A stretch of 5,047 bases of DNA from Nitrospirota bacterium. Lineage in GTDB: Bacteria; Nitrospirota; Nitrospiria; Nitrospirales; UBA8639. The notes under the pieces were generated by a model. The model had not been told where the DNA came from. It ran no database searches and worked only from the letters and a program-made list of their open reading frames with translations. Shown piece by piece: positions 1 to 5,047 of the stretch. Numbering within the stretch: the first letter of the stretch is position 1; each line of letters starts with the position of its first letter. Location: NCBI GenBank assembly GCA_020348185.1, contig CP070743.1, positions 463,008 to 468,054 of the forward strand. The letters run 5' to 3'. The translations under genes and the position numbers were made by a program.

Positions 1-942
1 AGGGGACCATGAGGGAGAAAGGTCGGCACTCCGATGAGAAGTTAAGCGCTCGATGGCCTTGCTGTGAATATCTAATTTATAGATGTCGGAGTTGCCATTC
101 CGTGCGGACGAATAGACAAGTGATTTGCCGTCGTGGGAGAACGAAGGGGTGATATTCAGACTGGCTGCGGGTACCAAAACCTTTTCTTTGCCGGTCGACA
201 GTTCACGTTGAATGATTTGTTGTTTTCGCTGACGATATGCCGTAAAAACCAACGATCTCCGGTCTGAGGCCCAGGTCGGCATCAGATTGAGGTACCCATC
301 GGCCGTCACCTGTTGAGGCCCGTATCCGTCGTAGTCCATGACGAAGAGTTCTTTCCCCAGGCCTTCTTCTGACACATAGGCAATCTTTGTTCGCGCAATG
401 CCCTGTTCCCCCGTGTAGCGGTAGACCAGTTCGTCCGCCCACCGGTGGGTCATCAGTCGAAGCAATGGTTCGGTCGTTTTCATCGAGAAATATCGTTTTC
501 CAAATAAATAGTCTTGGTGCCCGGTGTCATCCGCACAGGCATCAAAGATTAGACCCTTGCCATTTGAGCTGGTCCCTCCAAGCCCCAGTCGGCCCCAGGT
601 TGAAAGGGTGGTTCCCTTCCGACCATCTCCTTGGCTCGGAGAGAGCCCCACACATTTGTTTTCTGAAAATTCACCCTTTGTGGGGGGAAGGTCTACGACC
701 AAAAAGACCTGTGATCGATTCAGATCGGCCTTGAGGATCCTGGCAACGTCATCATGGCGATTCAAGGCAAATTTCTTTGCAGAATCGACATTCCCGAAGT
801 CCATGACGTGAATGGGGATTTTTTGGGTATCAGGACGAGTTGATTCAAGAAGGGCTTCTTCGGCAGAAGACTGAAGAAGAAAGCCACCCCCAAAAGTGAG
901 CGTGGTCAATAGGATGAGGGCGGTGATCATACCCCTGATCAT
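1..942 (-). CDS. tolB: Tol-Pal system protein TolB (C-terminus outside window)
   Basis: Periplasmic beta-propeller protein of the Tol-Pal system, which in the family binds Pal and receives TolA during envelope constriction. The 314 codons seen stay open to the window edge; family members are usually about 430 residues, so roughly a quarter is missing. Residues 1-27 look like a Sec signal peptide (hydrophobic core ITALILLTTLTFGGGFLL, likely cleavage after SSA27). An N-terminal TolB domain follows, with IPIHVMDFG (43-51), the ADLNRSQVF block (72-80), W116, and H166-WADELVYRYTGEQG ahead of TKIAYV. Propeller blades start near residue 195, with ELFVMDYDG, MPTWASDRRSLVFTA, ITPSFSHDGKSLVYSS, SDIYKLD and LSPSWSP. 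The chosen ATG (942-940) overlaps the tolA stop as ATGA and has AGGAGAA nine bases upstream. A second in-frame ATG four codons later (930) is a weaker alternative. The TolB identity separates this cluster from ExbBD-TonB. Confidence 0.95.
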   Translation of the reverse strand, partial: MIRGMITALILLTTLTFGGGFLLQSSAEEALLESTRPDTQKIPIHVMDFGNVDSAKKFALNRHDDVARILKADLNRSQVFLVVDLPPTKGEFSENKCVGLSPSQGDGRKGTTLSTWGRLGLGGTSSNGKGLIFDACADDTGHQDYLFGKRYFSMKTTEPLLRLMTHRWADELVYRYTGEQGIARTKIAYVSEEGLGKELFVMDYDGYGPQQVTADGYLNLMPTWASDRRSLVFTAYRQRKQQIIQRELSTGKEKVLVPAASLNITPSFSHDGKSLVYSSARNGNSDIYKLDIHSKAIERLTSHRSADLSPSWSP

Positions 943-2459
943 GATGAGGGTTCTCCTAAGATGAAATTATATCGCACATCAAGGGAAAATTTGTGAATGT
1001 CTGAGGGAAATGGGGGCAAGGGGTTTGCCCTTTGGACTGCACGTAATGCTGCGGAATCATAGTAGCTATTGCCTGACCCCTGTGCGATATCAAGATCAAT
1101 CACTTTCCCTGATCGAAGAATTCGGAATTTGAGTACAACTTGTAATTTTTTTTCATGAGCTTTCACCGGAGGGGCCACCCATTGTTGATCGATGTGCGCT
1201 TGAACGAGAGCTAAATACCGATTTTGTCCCGCTGTATTCCTTGATGACTGTGAACTCGGACCCGATTGATTCGATTCGGCGCTTTGTGAAGGGACTTCTT
1301 GGATCTGTAACCGAGTACGAATGGACTCAATCGGCGCGACTTCCGGAACCGTTAATTTGGCGAGCTGTTGGTCAATCTCGGTGCGGAATTTCTTGGAGGC
1401 GGCCGTATCCCGGGGGGGTATGACCAGTTTTGACGAAGGGAGTTCAGATGCTGGCCGTCGACTCGGGTCGGCTTTGCTGACGTCGCGGAGTTGTGGCACT
1501 TTGACAGATTCTAACACTTGTTTTAAAGAATCAGCCAAACGCTCGCGCGGCTTTACGGGTGGTAACGCTTTTTCTTGTTGTGGTGCCGCTTTTGCCAATT
1601 TAGGTGTTCGTGGGGCCACCGGCGTTGGGGGTGGCGCGATGGGAATTTTCTTTTTGGCACGTTTTTTTGTTTTCCGGATTGTTTTTTTGGGTTGGCTGGG
1701 GACCTGGATCGATTGCATTTTCTCTTTTAATGATTGTGAAAGTGGTTCATGCGTTGAAGGAGTCATCTCTGATTCTTGAGTTTTGGTAAAGGGTTGTACG
1801 GAAGCCAAATTCGGTGCTTTAGGTGGGGCTTTAATCTCTTTTAAGGCGCCCTTCACGTTGGGTTTTGATGATGGTGTGGTCTTTTGTCTGGGAGCGATGG
1901 GGGGAGCCTGTGTAGGTCTTTTCGGTTCTTTCACGATCGCATCGGGAACCTTTAGGGGTTTCACGGGGTCGAGTTTCGGAGCTTCAGAAGGTAGCTGGAG
2001 GTTCTCTAAAGTTGAAGGATGCCTGGGAGAAGTCTTGACGACAGGGGCGGGATCAGCCGGAGCCTGGGGGACCAGTTTATCCGGCACGACAACCGATTTA
2101 GCCGCGCCTGGCAAAGACTCTGAAAGTCGTTCAGAGGCCATTTTTGTGGTTAGCGGTGGCAAGGGCTTTTCCTGAGGCTTGGAGGGCGCCTTCTTAGAAC
2201 GGGATTTCTTGGAAGCTGTCTGGGCCTTTGATTGTGAAGGAGTCGTCGCCTTCGAGGCTGGCAAGGAAACCAAGGAGACCTCATAAGACGATAACGGTTG
2301 TTGAATATCCGGGGAAAACCGCAAGTTCAGGGCTAAGAGAGCAACCACAATATGTAAGATGAAGGATCCTGCCAACCACCTTCGCAGCGAGGAATTTTCA
2401 GTGTGAAGGTGATAGGACAGGTCCTGGAAAAGGAGGCTCGGAAATCCCGCATGAGTCAT
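939..2459 (-). CDS. tolA: TolA / TonB-family periplasm-spanning protein
   Basis: 506 residues with the three-part TolA/TonB plan. A short cytoplasmic N-terminus precedes one membrane helix at about 28-48 that carries SFILH (S32, H36). This is the SxxxH motif by which TonB and TolA helices contact their motor; the later L and S of the TolA SHLS pattern are not conserved. A long linker (about 60-410) is rich in P, K, S, A and Q. The C-terminal TonB/TolA domain (about 413-503) has YLALVQAHIDQQW, VVLKFRILRSGKVIDLDI, GSGNSYYDSAALRAV and NPLPPFP. The linker is proline-rich, not the Ala/Lys-rich helix of enterobacterial TolA, and holds four copies of a 17-residue motif and a very basic patch at 258-271 (10 of 14 residues K or R). 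The ATG lies 26 bases after the tolR stop and has no recognisable Shine-Dalgarno; no better start is visible. It overlaps tolB by ATGA. Sequence alone would allow TonB, but TolB next door makes TolA the better call. Confidence 0.87.
   Translation of the reverse strand: MTHAGFPSLLFQDLSYHLHTENSSLRRWLAGSFILHIVVALLALNLRFSPDIQQPLSSYEVSLVSLPASKATTPSQSKAQTASKKSRSKKAPSKPQEKPLPPLTTKMASERLSESLPGAAKSVVVPDKLVPQAPADPAPVVKTSPRHPSTLENLQLPSEAPKLDPVKPLKVPDAIVKEPKRPTQAPPIAPRQKTTPSSKPNVKGALKEIKAPPKAPNLASVQPFTKTQESEMTPSTHEPLSQSLKEKMQSIQVPSQPKKTIRKTKKRAKKKIPIAPPPTPVAPRTPKLAKAAPQQEKALPPVKPRERLADSLKQVLESVKVPQLRDVSKADPSRRPASELPSSKLVIPPRDTAASKKFRTEIDQQLAKLTVPEVAPIESIRTRLQIQEVPSQSAESNQSGPSSQSSRNTAGQNRYLALVQAHIDQQWVAPPVKAHEKKLQVVLKFRILRSGKVIDLDIAQGSGNSYYDSAALRAVQRANPLPPFPSDIHKFSLDVRYNFILGEPSS
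951..957 (-). promoter_or_regulatory. Shine-Dalgarno of tolB inside the tolA 3' end
   Basis: On the minus strand AGGAGAA lies within the last tolA codons, about nine bases before the tolB ATG at 942. It supports that start over the ATG at 930 and suggests tolB can be initiated independently as well as by coupling to tolA termination. Confidence 0.7.
1344..2132 (-). repeat. Four dispersed 17-residue repeats in the TolA linker
   Basis: Aligned copies occupy TolA residues 110-126 (ERLSESLPGAAKSVVVP, bases 2082-2132), 238-254 (EPLSQSLKEKMQSIQVP, 1698-1748), 306-322 (ERLADSLKQVLESVKVP, 1494-1544) and 356-372 (KKFRTEIDQQLAKLTVP, 1344-1394). The shared pattern is approximately E-R-L-[SA]-x-S-L-K-x-x-[ML]-x-S-[IV]-x-V-P, without internal gaps in all four. 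The hydrophobic positions suit a short amphipathic helix ended by Val-Pro. The fourth copy is the most diverged. A shortened fifth match may end at P390. Confidence 0.7.
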
Positions 2460-2485
2460 TGCACAACTTGAGACGTTACAGCGCT

Positions 2486-2923
2486 TTACGATGATTTGCC
2501 GATTGGGTCTTCTTTGATCTGCTCGGCTTGTGGGCTTGTCACCATTCCCATTTTATCAATGTGTGCCCCTTTGATTTCGTCCATCACCTGGACCACCGTC
2601 CCATAGGGAACGGTCCGATCGGCTCGAAGATAGACTGATACCTCAGGGTTGGCTTCTTTGGCCTCACGAAGTTTCGATCGAAGATCAACAAGACCGATAG
2701 CATCATTCCCTAGAAATAATTTTTGATCGCGTTGAACGGTAATGATGAGACGTTCCTCAGCTTTGATGGTGTTGGATTTCGACGAAGGAAGCGAGATGTC
2801 CATCCCCCTGTGGAGCATAGGGGCCGTAACCATGAAAATGACCAACAGCACGAGCACGACATCAACGAGAGGAATGACATTGATCTCGGAAAGAAATCGG
2901 CCATGTCTGGAATCTGCTGTCAT
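2486..2923 (-). CDS. tolR: Biopolymer transport protein TolR (ExbD/TolR family)
   Basis: 145 residues, the normal family length. TolR is an inner-membrane protein with one N-terminal helix and a periplasmic domain; with TolQ it forms the proton channel that energises TolA. The N-terminus shows the family signature SEINVIPLVDVVLVLLVIFM (12-31). D21 corresponds to the conserved, essential proton-carrying aspartate of the helix. The periplasmic domain contains LIITVQRD, the VYLRADRTVPYGTVVQVMDEIKGA block (about 96-119) and ends near MGMVTSP. Its ATG overlaps the tolQ stop as ATGA, and GAGGTG within the tolQ 3' end sits five bases before it, so translation is probably coupled to tolQ. It could formally be ExbD, but the tolB gene in the same run favours TolR. 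Confidence 0.95.
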   Translation of the reverse strand: MTADSRHGRFLSEINVIPLVDVVLVLLVIFMVTAPMLHRGMDISLPSSKSNTIKAEERLIITVQRDQKLFLGNDAIGLVDLRSKLREAKEANPEVSVYLRADRTVPYGTVVQVMDEIKGAHIDKMGMVTSPQAEQIKEDPIGKSS

Positions 2924-3639
2924 CGACTCACCTCGAACTCTTTGGTTTCCCTGGCCAACTCATCAATGGAATTGAGAAATTCAATAGAGAAGGCCTCGAC
3001 TCGAAATACCAACTTTCTGATCCGAGTCAAAAAGAAATTATAGGCGATGACCGCCGGGATTGCCGCGAACAGACCAGCTGCCGTGGCCACCAGGGCTTCT
3101 GCGACTCCAGGAGCAACTGCGGCGATGCTTGCTGAACCTTGAACGCCAATTTCCCTGAAGGCTCCTATTATTCCCAGAACCGTTCCCAGTAACCCAATGA
3201 ACGGCGTGAGATTCCCGGTCGTCGCCAGAAAAGGGAGATAGGTTTCTTGCTGGGTTAATTGATTTTGGACAATATGGTTGGCCACTTTTTCCAAGTATGT
3301 TCGATCTGGATATCGATCGGACGTTGATCGGTTTATGCCAGCGGGAGACTCGTAAAGATCGGGAGGAGGCGGTATCCGATCCATCACTCCCAGAAAGACT
3401 GTGGCGCTCGGACTAAATTCAGTATCCTGAGCTTGAATTCGTAAATCATCAAAATCATGAGGGTGAAGTTCATAGGCCCGCAGGAAACGTTGTTCATCTG
3501 CTTCGATAGCTTTGAAACGGCGCCATTTGTAAATGATGATCCCCCAAGACACAATGGAAAAAAAGGCCAGCACTAACAAAATGAAAATGGAAAGGGAACC
3601 GAGTGATCCAATAAGTTCAATAGGATTCGAGAAAAGCAT
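2920..3639 (-). CDS. tolQ: Tol-Pal proton channel protein TolQ (MotA/TolQ/ExbB family)
   Basis: 239 residues, close to the usual 230. TolQ is the multi-helix inner-membrane stator subunit that surrounds the TolR helix. Helix 1 spans about 15-37. A cytoplasmic stretch follows (about 38-135) that includes a short run of prolines, PPPPD, near 90-94. Helix 2 contains LTPFIGLLGTVLGIIGAF (144-161) and helix 3 VAPGVAEALVATAAGLFAAI (175-194). T153 and T186 lie 33 residues apart, the same spacing as the functional threonine pair T145/T178 of E. coli TolQ, so the channel residues appear intact. The ATG is preceded by AAGGAGGT. As first gene of the tol run it starts about 100 bases downstream of tRNA-Asp; no ybgC thioesterase gene precedes it, unlike the order common in Proteobacteria. 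Confidence 0.95.
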   Translation of the reverse strand: MLFSNPIELIGSLGSLSIFILLVLAFFSIVSWGIIIYKWRRFKAIEADEQRFLRAYELHPHDFDDLRIQAQDTEFSPSATVFLGVMDRIPPPPDLYESPAGINRSTSDRYPDRTYLEKVANHIVQNQLTQQETYLPFLATTGNLTPFIGLLGTVLGIIGAFREIGVQGSASIAAVAPGVAEALVATAAGLFAAIPAVIAYNFFLTRIRKLVFRVEAFSIEFLNSIDELARETKEFEVSR

Positions 3640-3650
3640 AATCTCTTCCT

Positions 3651-3658
3651 ACCTCCTT
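3651..3658 (-). promoter_or_regulatory. Strong Shine-Dalgarno of tolQ
   Basis: Minus-strand AAGGAGGT matches the 16S rRNA 3' end over eight bases and ends 11 bases before the tolQ ATG. A second purine run, GGAAGAG at 3643-3649, lies closer. This is the best ribosome site in the window and fits tolQ as the main entry point of the operon. Confidence 0.75.
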
Positions 3659-3675
3659 GCCGCGAGTGTTAAAAC

Positions 3676-3705
3676 TTGAACGTGATTGGATAAACAACTG
3701 TTCAA
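3676..3705 (-). repeat. Inverted repeat in the tolQ leader, TTGAAC-N18-GTTCAA
   Basis: Two perfect six-base half-sites (3676-3681 and 3700-3705) face each other across 18 bases, between tRNA-Asp and the tolQ ribosome site. This could be an operator, an RNA stem-loop or chance. The GTTCAA core is the same word found in the heptamer arrays at 4127-4249. No convincing -35/-10 pair was found in this leader. Confidence 0.35.
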
Positions 3706-3738
3706 AATGGAAAGGACTATATCACTTGGTGAAGAGGA

Positions 3739-3817
3739 TGGCGGGGCCGACGGGATTTGAACCCGCGACCTCCAGATTGACAATCTGGCGTCCTAAACCT
3801 AGCTGAACGACGGCCCC
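3739..3817 (-). tRNA. tRNA-Asp (anticodon GTC)
   Basis: The minus strand folds into a complete cloverleaf of 79 bases including an encoded CCA. The acceptor stem GGGGCCG/CGGCCCC is perfect, with discriminator G as in other Asp tRNAs. The D stem is GTTC/GGAC with an 11-base loop. The anticodon stem CCAGA/TCTGG encloses TTGTCAA with anticodon GTC, and the T arm is GCGGG-TTCGAAT-CCCGT. No obvious rho-independent terminator follows before tolQ. Confidence 0.97.
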
Positions 3818-3831
3818 GTATACTCCTGAGC

Positions 3832-3847
3832 AGGGCATTTAAGCCCT
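3832..3847 (-). other. Small hairpin in the tRNA-Asp 5' leader
   Basis: AGGGC-TTAAAT-GCCCT on the minus strand gives a five-pair stem with a six-base loop, 14 bases before the tRNA-Asp 5' end. No T-run follows, so it is not a typical terminator. It may guide pre-tRNA processing or be chance. Confidence 0.3.
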
Positions 3848-3883
3848 TGTTAACATTTTAAAGAGGAAGAAAGCCTAGCAGCC

Positions 3884-3898
3884 TTTATACCGTTAGGG
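3884..3898 (-). promoter_or_regulatory. Possible -10 region for tRNA-Asp
   Basis: TATAAA (3889-3884) lies on the minus strand directly after CCCTAACGG, and CCCTAACGGT is also the word between the -35 and -10 of the tRNA-Val promoter. The -35 here is poor (about CTCTAA). Another perfect TATAAT at 3926-3921 also lacks a good -35. Either may be weak, and tRNA-Asp may instead be read from the tRNA-Val promoter. Confidence 0.35.
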
Positions 3899-3938
3899 GT
3901 GACCCTTAGAGTTGACTCAGATTATACCGTATTCCGAA

Positions 3939-4014
3939 TGGTAGGCGGAACAGGGATCGAACCTGCGACCTCTGCCGTGTAAAGGCAGCGCTCTCCCAAC
4001 TGAGCTATCCGCCC
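3939..4014 (-). tRNA. tRNA-Val (anticodon TAC)
   Basis: The minus strand gives a 76-base cloverleaf with encoded CCA and discriminator A. The acceptor stem is GGGCGGA/TCCGCCT, so the first pair is G1-U72 instead of G-C. The D stem is GCTC/GAGC with loop AGTTGGGA. The anticodon stem CTGCC/GGCAG encloses TTTACAC with anticodon TAC. The T arm is GCAGG-TTCGATC-CCTGT. It lies about 120 bases upstream of tRNA-Asp, same strand. Confidence 0.97.
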
Positions 4015-4046
4015 AAATTGCCGCGAGAATTTGCATCAGTTTCCTC

Positions 4047-4074
4047 ATTATATCAACCGTTAGGGACTTGTCAA
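4047..4074 (-). promoter_or_regulatory. Sigma-70-type promoter for the tRNA-Val/tRNA-Asp unit
   Basis: Perfect consensus boxes on the minus strand: TTGACA (4074-4069), a 16-base spacer, and TATAAT (4052-4047). Transcription would begin near 4040, leaving a leader of about 26 bases before tRNA-Val. Perfect boxes suit a stable-RNA gene. It may also supply read-through into tRNA-Asp and tolQRAB. Confidence 0.85.
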
Positions 4075-4126
4075 CATAGCGAGCTCAGGAGCGAATCGCG
4101 ATTCTGGAGAGGGTGTCACATTTAAG

Positions 4127-4249
4127 GTTCAACGTCCAGGGGGCACAGGTGCATGTTCAAAGTTTCAAGTCCAATGTTAAATCCAATGTTAAAGCAAAAA
4201 ACCTAAGTCAAAAATTTTAACGTTGAACCTTGAATGTTGAACCGTAAAC
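4127..4249. repeat. Two opposed arrays of degenerate 7-base repeats
   Basis: On the plus strand 4127-4182 divides into eight in-phase heptamers: GTTCAAC, GTCCAGG, GGGCACA, GGTGCAT, GTTCAAA, GTTTCAA, GTCCAAT, GTTAAAT. On the minus strand 4249-4215 divides into five: GTTTACG, GTTCAAC, ATTCAAG, GTTCAAC, GTTAAAA. The consensus is near GTTCAAN. As a result, AAGGTTCAACGT (4124-4135) has an exact 12-base inverted copy at 4220-4231. The arms face each other across about 30 AT-rich bases and could form an imperfect hairpin. No T-rich terminator tail or coding sequence was seen. Confidence 0.65.
4170..4193 (+). repeat. Perfect 12-base tandem duplication
   Basis: TCCAATGTTAAA occurs twice end to end (4170-4181 and 4182-4193). 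It overlaps the last units of the left heptamer array and breaks its 7-base phase by inserting 12 bases. The exact identity suggests a more recent duplication than the surrounding diverged units. Confidence 0.8.
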
Positions 4250-4294
4250 CTCTTCAGTGCGGCCTATTTCACCGTTCTTGGTGGTGATTGGCAT

Positions 4295-4323
4295 TTGACA
4301 ACACCTTTCCGGGTGGGTATAAG
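4295..4323 (+). promoter_or_regulatory. Sigma-70-type promoter for the TPR gene
   Basis: TTGACA (4295-4300), a 17-base spacer and TATAAG (4318-4323) give a near-consensus housekeeping promoter. The expected transcript start is near 4330, with a leader of about 80 bases before the ATG at 4411. Confidence 0.75.
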
Positions 4324-4410
4324 GCTCGGTATGTCAATAAAGGATGGTTGTTTGGAAATTGAACTTACTATCAGGCTTTTTCACCCTTCCTCGCATTAAA
4401 AACAGCATTC

Positions 4411-5047
4411 ATGGCGTATAAGATTAAAGAAGCCTCCCCGAAGTCGGGGATGATTGATGAAGCTGAACTTCTCTCCAGGAAAGATCGGGTTCTTCTCTTT
4501 GTTGAACAAAATAGAATAGCGATTATAGTAGGAATAATACTCACAGTCGTGGTTGCCGTAGCTTTGGGAGGGTTGGTCTGGCTTGAAAGGCTGGATAGTG
4601 AGAAGGCCCTATTGCTTGAGGGCAAAGCGCAATTGCTTTACTACGATCGTCCCCCGGACAAGCCTGAACAAACTCAAGAAAATCTGGGCAAGGCGGCTGA
4701 TTTGTACCGACAAATACTCGATGAATATCCTCGAACGTCCAGTGCACGTCGGTCATTGTTTTTTCTCGGAAATACCCTGATGGAACAAAATGATCTTAAC
4801 GGGGCGACCGAGACCTATCAACAATTCATCGAACAATATCCGGACGATGAGATACTCTTAGGGATTGTGTATCAGCGATTGGGGTATGCTCATTTATTAA
4901 ATGGAAATCAGGATCGTGCCTATGCCGCGTTTTCCACGGTGCTCGGCATTCCTCGTGCCATTAATAAGGACCAAGTTCTTTATGAGGTGGCCAAGTTGAA
5001 AGAAGCCGAGGAGAAAACCCAAGAAGCCCTGGCCTATTATAAACAGT
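4411..5047 (+). CDS. Membrane-anchored TPR protein (3' end outside window)
   Basis: 212 codons are open to the right edge. The first 35 residues are polar and probably cytoplasmic. One helix at about 36-57 (IAIIVGIILTVVVAVALGGLVW) acts as an uncleaved anchor and would place the rest in the periplasm. Tetratricopeptide-like helix pairs follow: AADLYRQILDEYP (95-107) with ARRSLFFLGNTLMEQND, then GATETYQQFIEQYPDD (131-146) with VYQRLGYAHLLNGNQDRAYAAFSTVL, then VLYEVAKLKEAEEKTQEALAYYKQ at the edge. The plan resembles YfgM-type proteins (a TPR domain behind one N-terminal helix, linked to the Sec translocon and periplasmic chaperones) more than CpoB/YbgF, which has a cleaved signal peptide. The family match is inference. 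ATG 4411 is the first in-frame start after a stop at 4360 but lacks a Shine-Dalgarno; ATG 4450 (M14) is an alternative and would keep the helix. Codon use looks like the tol genes. Confidence 0.88.
   Translation, partial: MAYKIKEASPKSGMIDEAELLSRKDRVLLFVEQNRIAIIVGIILTVVVAVALGGLVWLERLDSEKALLLEGKAQLLYYDRPPDKPEQTQENLGKAADLYRQILDEYPRTSSARRSLFFLGNTLMEQNDLNGATETYQQFIEQYPDDEILLGIVYQRLGYAHLLNGNQDRAYAAFSTVLGIPRAINKDQVLYEVAKLKEAEEKTQEALAYYKQ

Larger units (their letters stand above)
4015..4410. other. Divergent intergenic region without a gene
   Basis: Nearly 400 bases separate tRNA-Val from the plus-strand TPR gene. They hold two strong back-to-back promoters with the heptamer arrays between them. From about 4330 to 4410 lies the presumed untranslated leader of the TPR gene, in which I see no riboswitch or clear ribosome site. 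A minus-strand open frame from 4625 to 4371 is antisense to the TPR gene and is not supported. Confidence 0.6.

Noticed and set aside
387..811. Plus-strand open frames at 387-734 and 524-811
   Set aside because: They lie antisense to tolB, whose frame is fully supported by a signal peptide and propeller motifs; the translations show no family features.
1241..2175. Several plus-strand frames across tolA
   Set aside because: They are Gly/Ser/Phe-rich mirror translations of the Pro/Lys-rich TolA linker, with no recognisable domain and no ribosome sites of note.
2710..3043. Open frames over tolR in other frames (minus 2710-2904, plus 2723-3043 and 2742-2975)
   Set aside because: All overlap the intact TolR/TolQ coding sequence, which carries conserved family residues.
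939..3639. ExbB-ExbD-TonB iron-uptake motor instead of Tol
   Set aside because: The motor families are related, but the cluster continues into a clear tolB through an ATGA overlap, which fits the Tol-Pal system.
3739..4014. Integration site of a mobile element at the tRNA genes
   Set aside because: No integrase, no partial tRNA duplicate and no direct repeat of a tRNA 3' end was seen in the window.
4127..4249. CRISPR array or rho-independent terminator
   Set aside because: The units are only 7 bases with no spacers, and there is no GC-rich stem followed by a T-run.
4371..4780. Minus-strand frames 4371-4625 and 4541-4756, plus-strand frame 4583-4780
   Set aside because: They overlap the TPR gene, which has a membrane helix and repeated TPR helices in a single long frame open to the edge.

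Overview
The window holds the front part of a Tol-Pal cell-envelope operon on the minus strand (tolQ-tolR-tolA-tolB, read right to left). Two tRNA genes lie upstream of it on the same strand. A divergent plus-strand gene for a membrane-anchored TPR protein runs off the right edge. The organism is a Gram-negative (diderm) bacterium, because TolQRAB serves the outer membrane. Base composition looks close to 50% GC by eye. The organization and the P/K/S-rich TolA are compatible with Nitrospirota (a Nitrospira-like organism), but that is a guess from general resemblance.

Layout from left to right: 1-942, tolB (minus), 314 N-terminal codons with the C-terminal quarter outside the window; 939-2459, tolA (TonB/TolA family, minus); 2486-2923, tolR (minus); 2920-3639, tolQ (minus); 3640-3738, tolQ leader with a strong Shine-Dalgarno; 3739-3817, tRNA-Asp(GTC) (minus); 3939-4014, tRNA-Val(TAC) (minus); 4047-4074, near-ideal minus-strand promoter for the tRNAs; 4127-4249, degenerate 7-base repeats in two opposed arms; 4295-4323, strong plus-strand promoter; 4411-5047, 5' part of a TPR membrane protein gene (plus).

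The four tol genes are tightly packed: tolQ/tolR and tolA/tolB overlap by ATGA, and 26 bases separate tolR from tolA. TolQ and TolR would form the proton-driven inner-membrane motor. TolA would be the periplasm-spanning arm, and TolB the periplasmic propeller that passes on to Pal. pal and a ybgF/cpoB-type gene would be expected to the left of the window. No clear terminator was found between tRNA-Asp and tolQ, so part of tol expression may come from the tRNA promoter.

I found no clearly new biological system. The points most worth a second look are a 17-residue repeat spaced through the TolA linker, the opposed heptamer arrays in the tRNA-Val/TPR intergenic region, and the tRNA-to-tol transcriptional arrangement.
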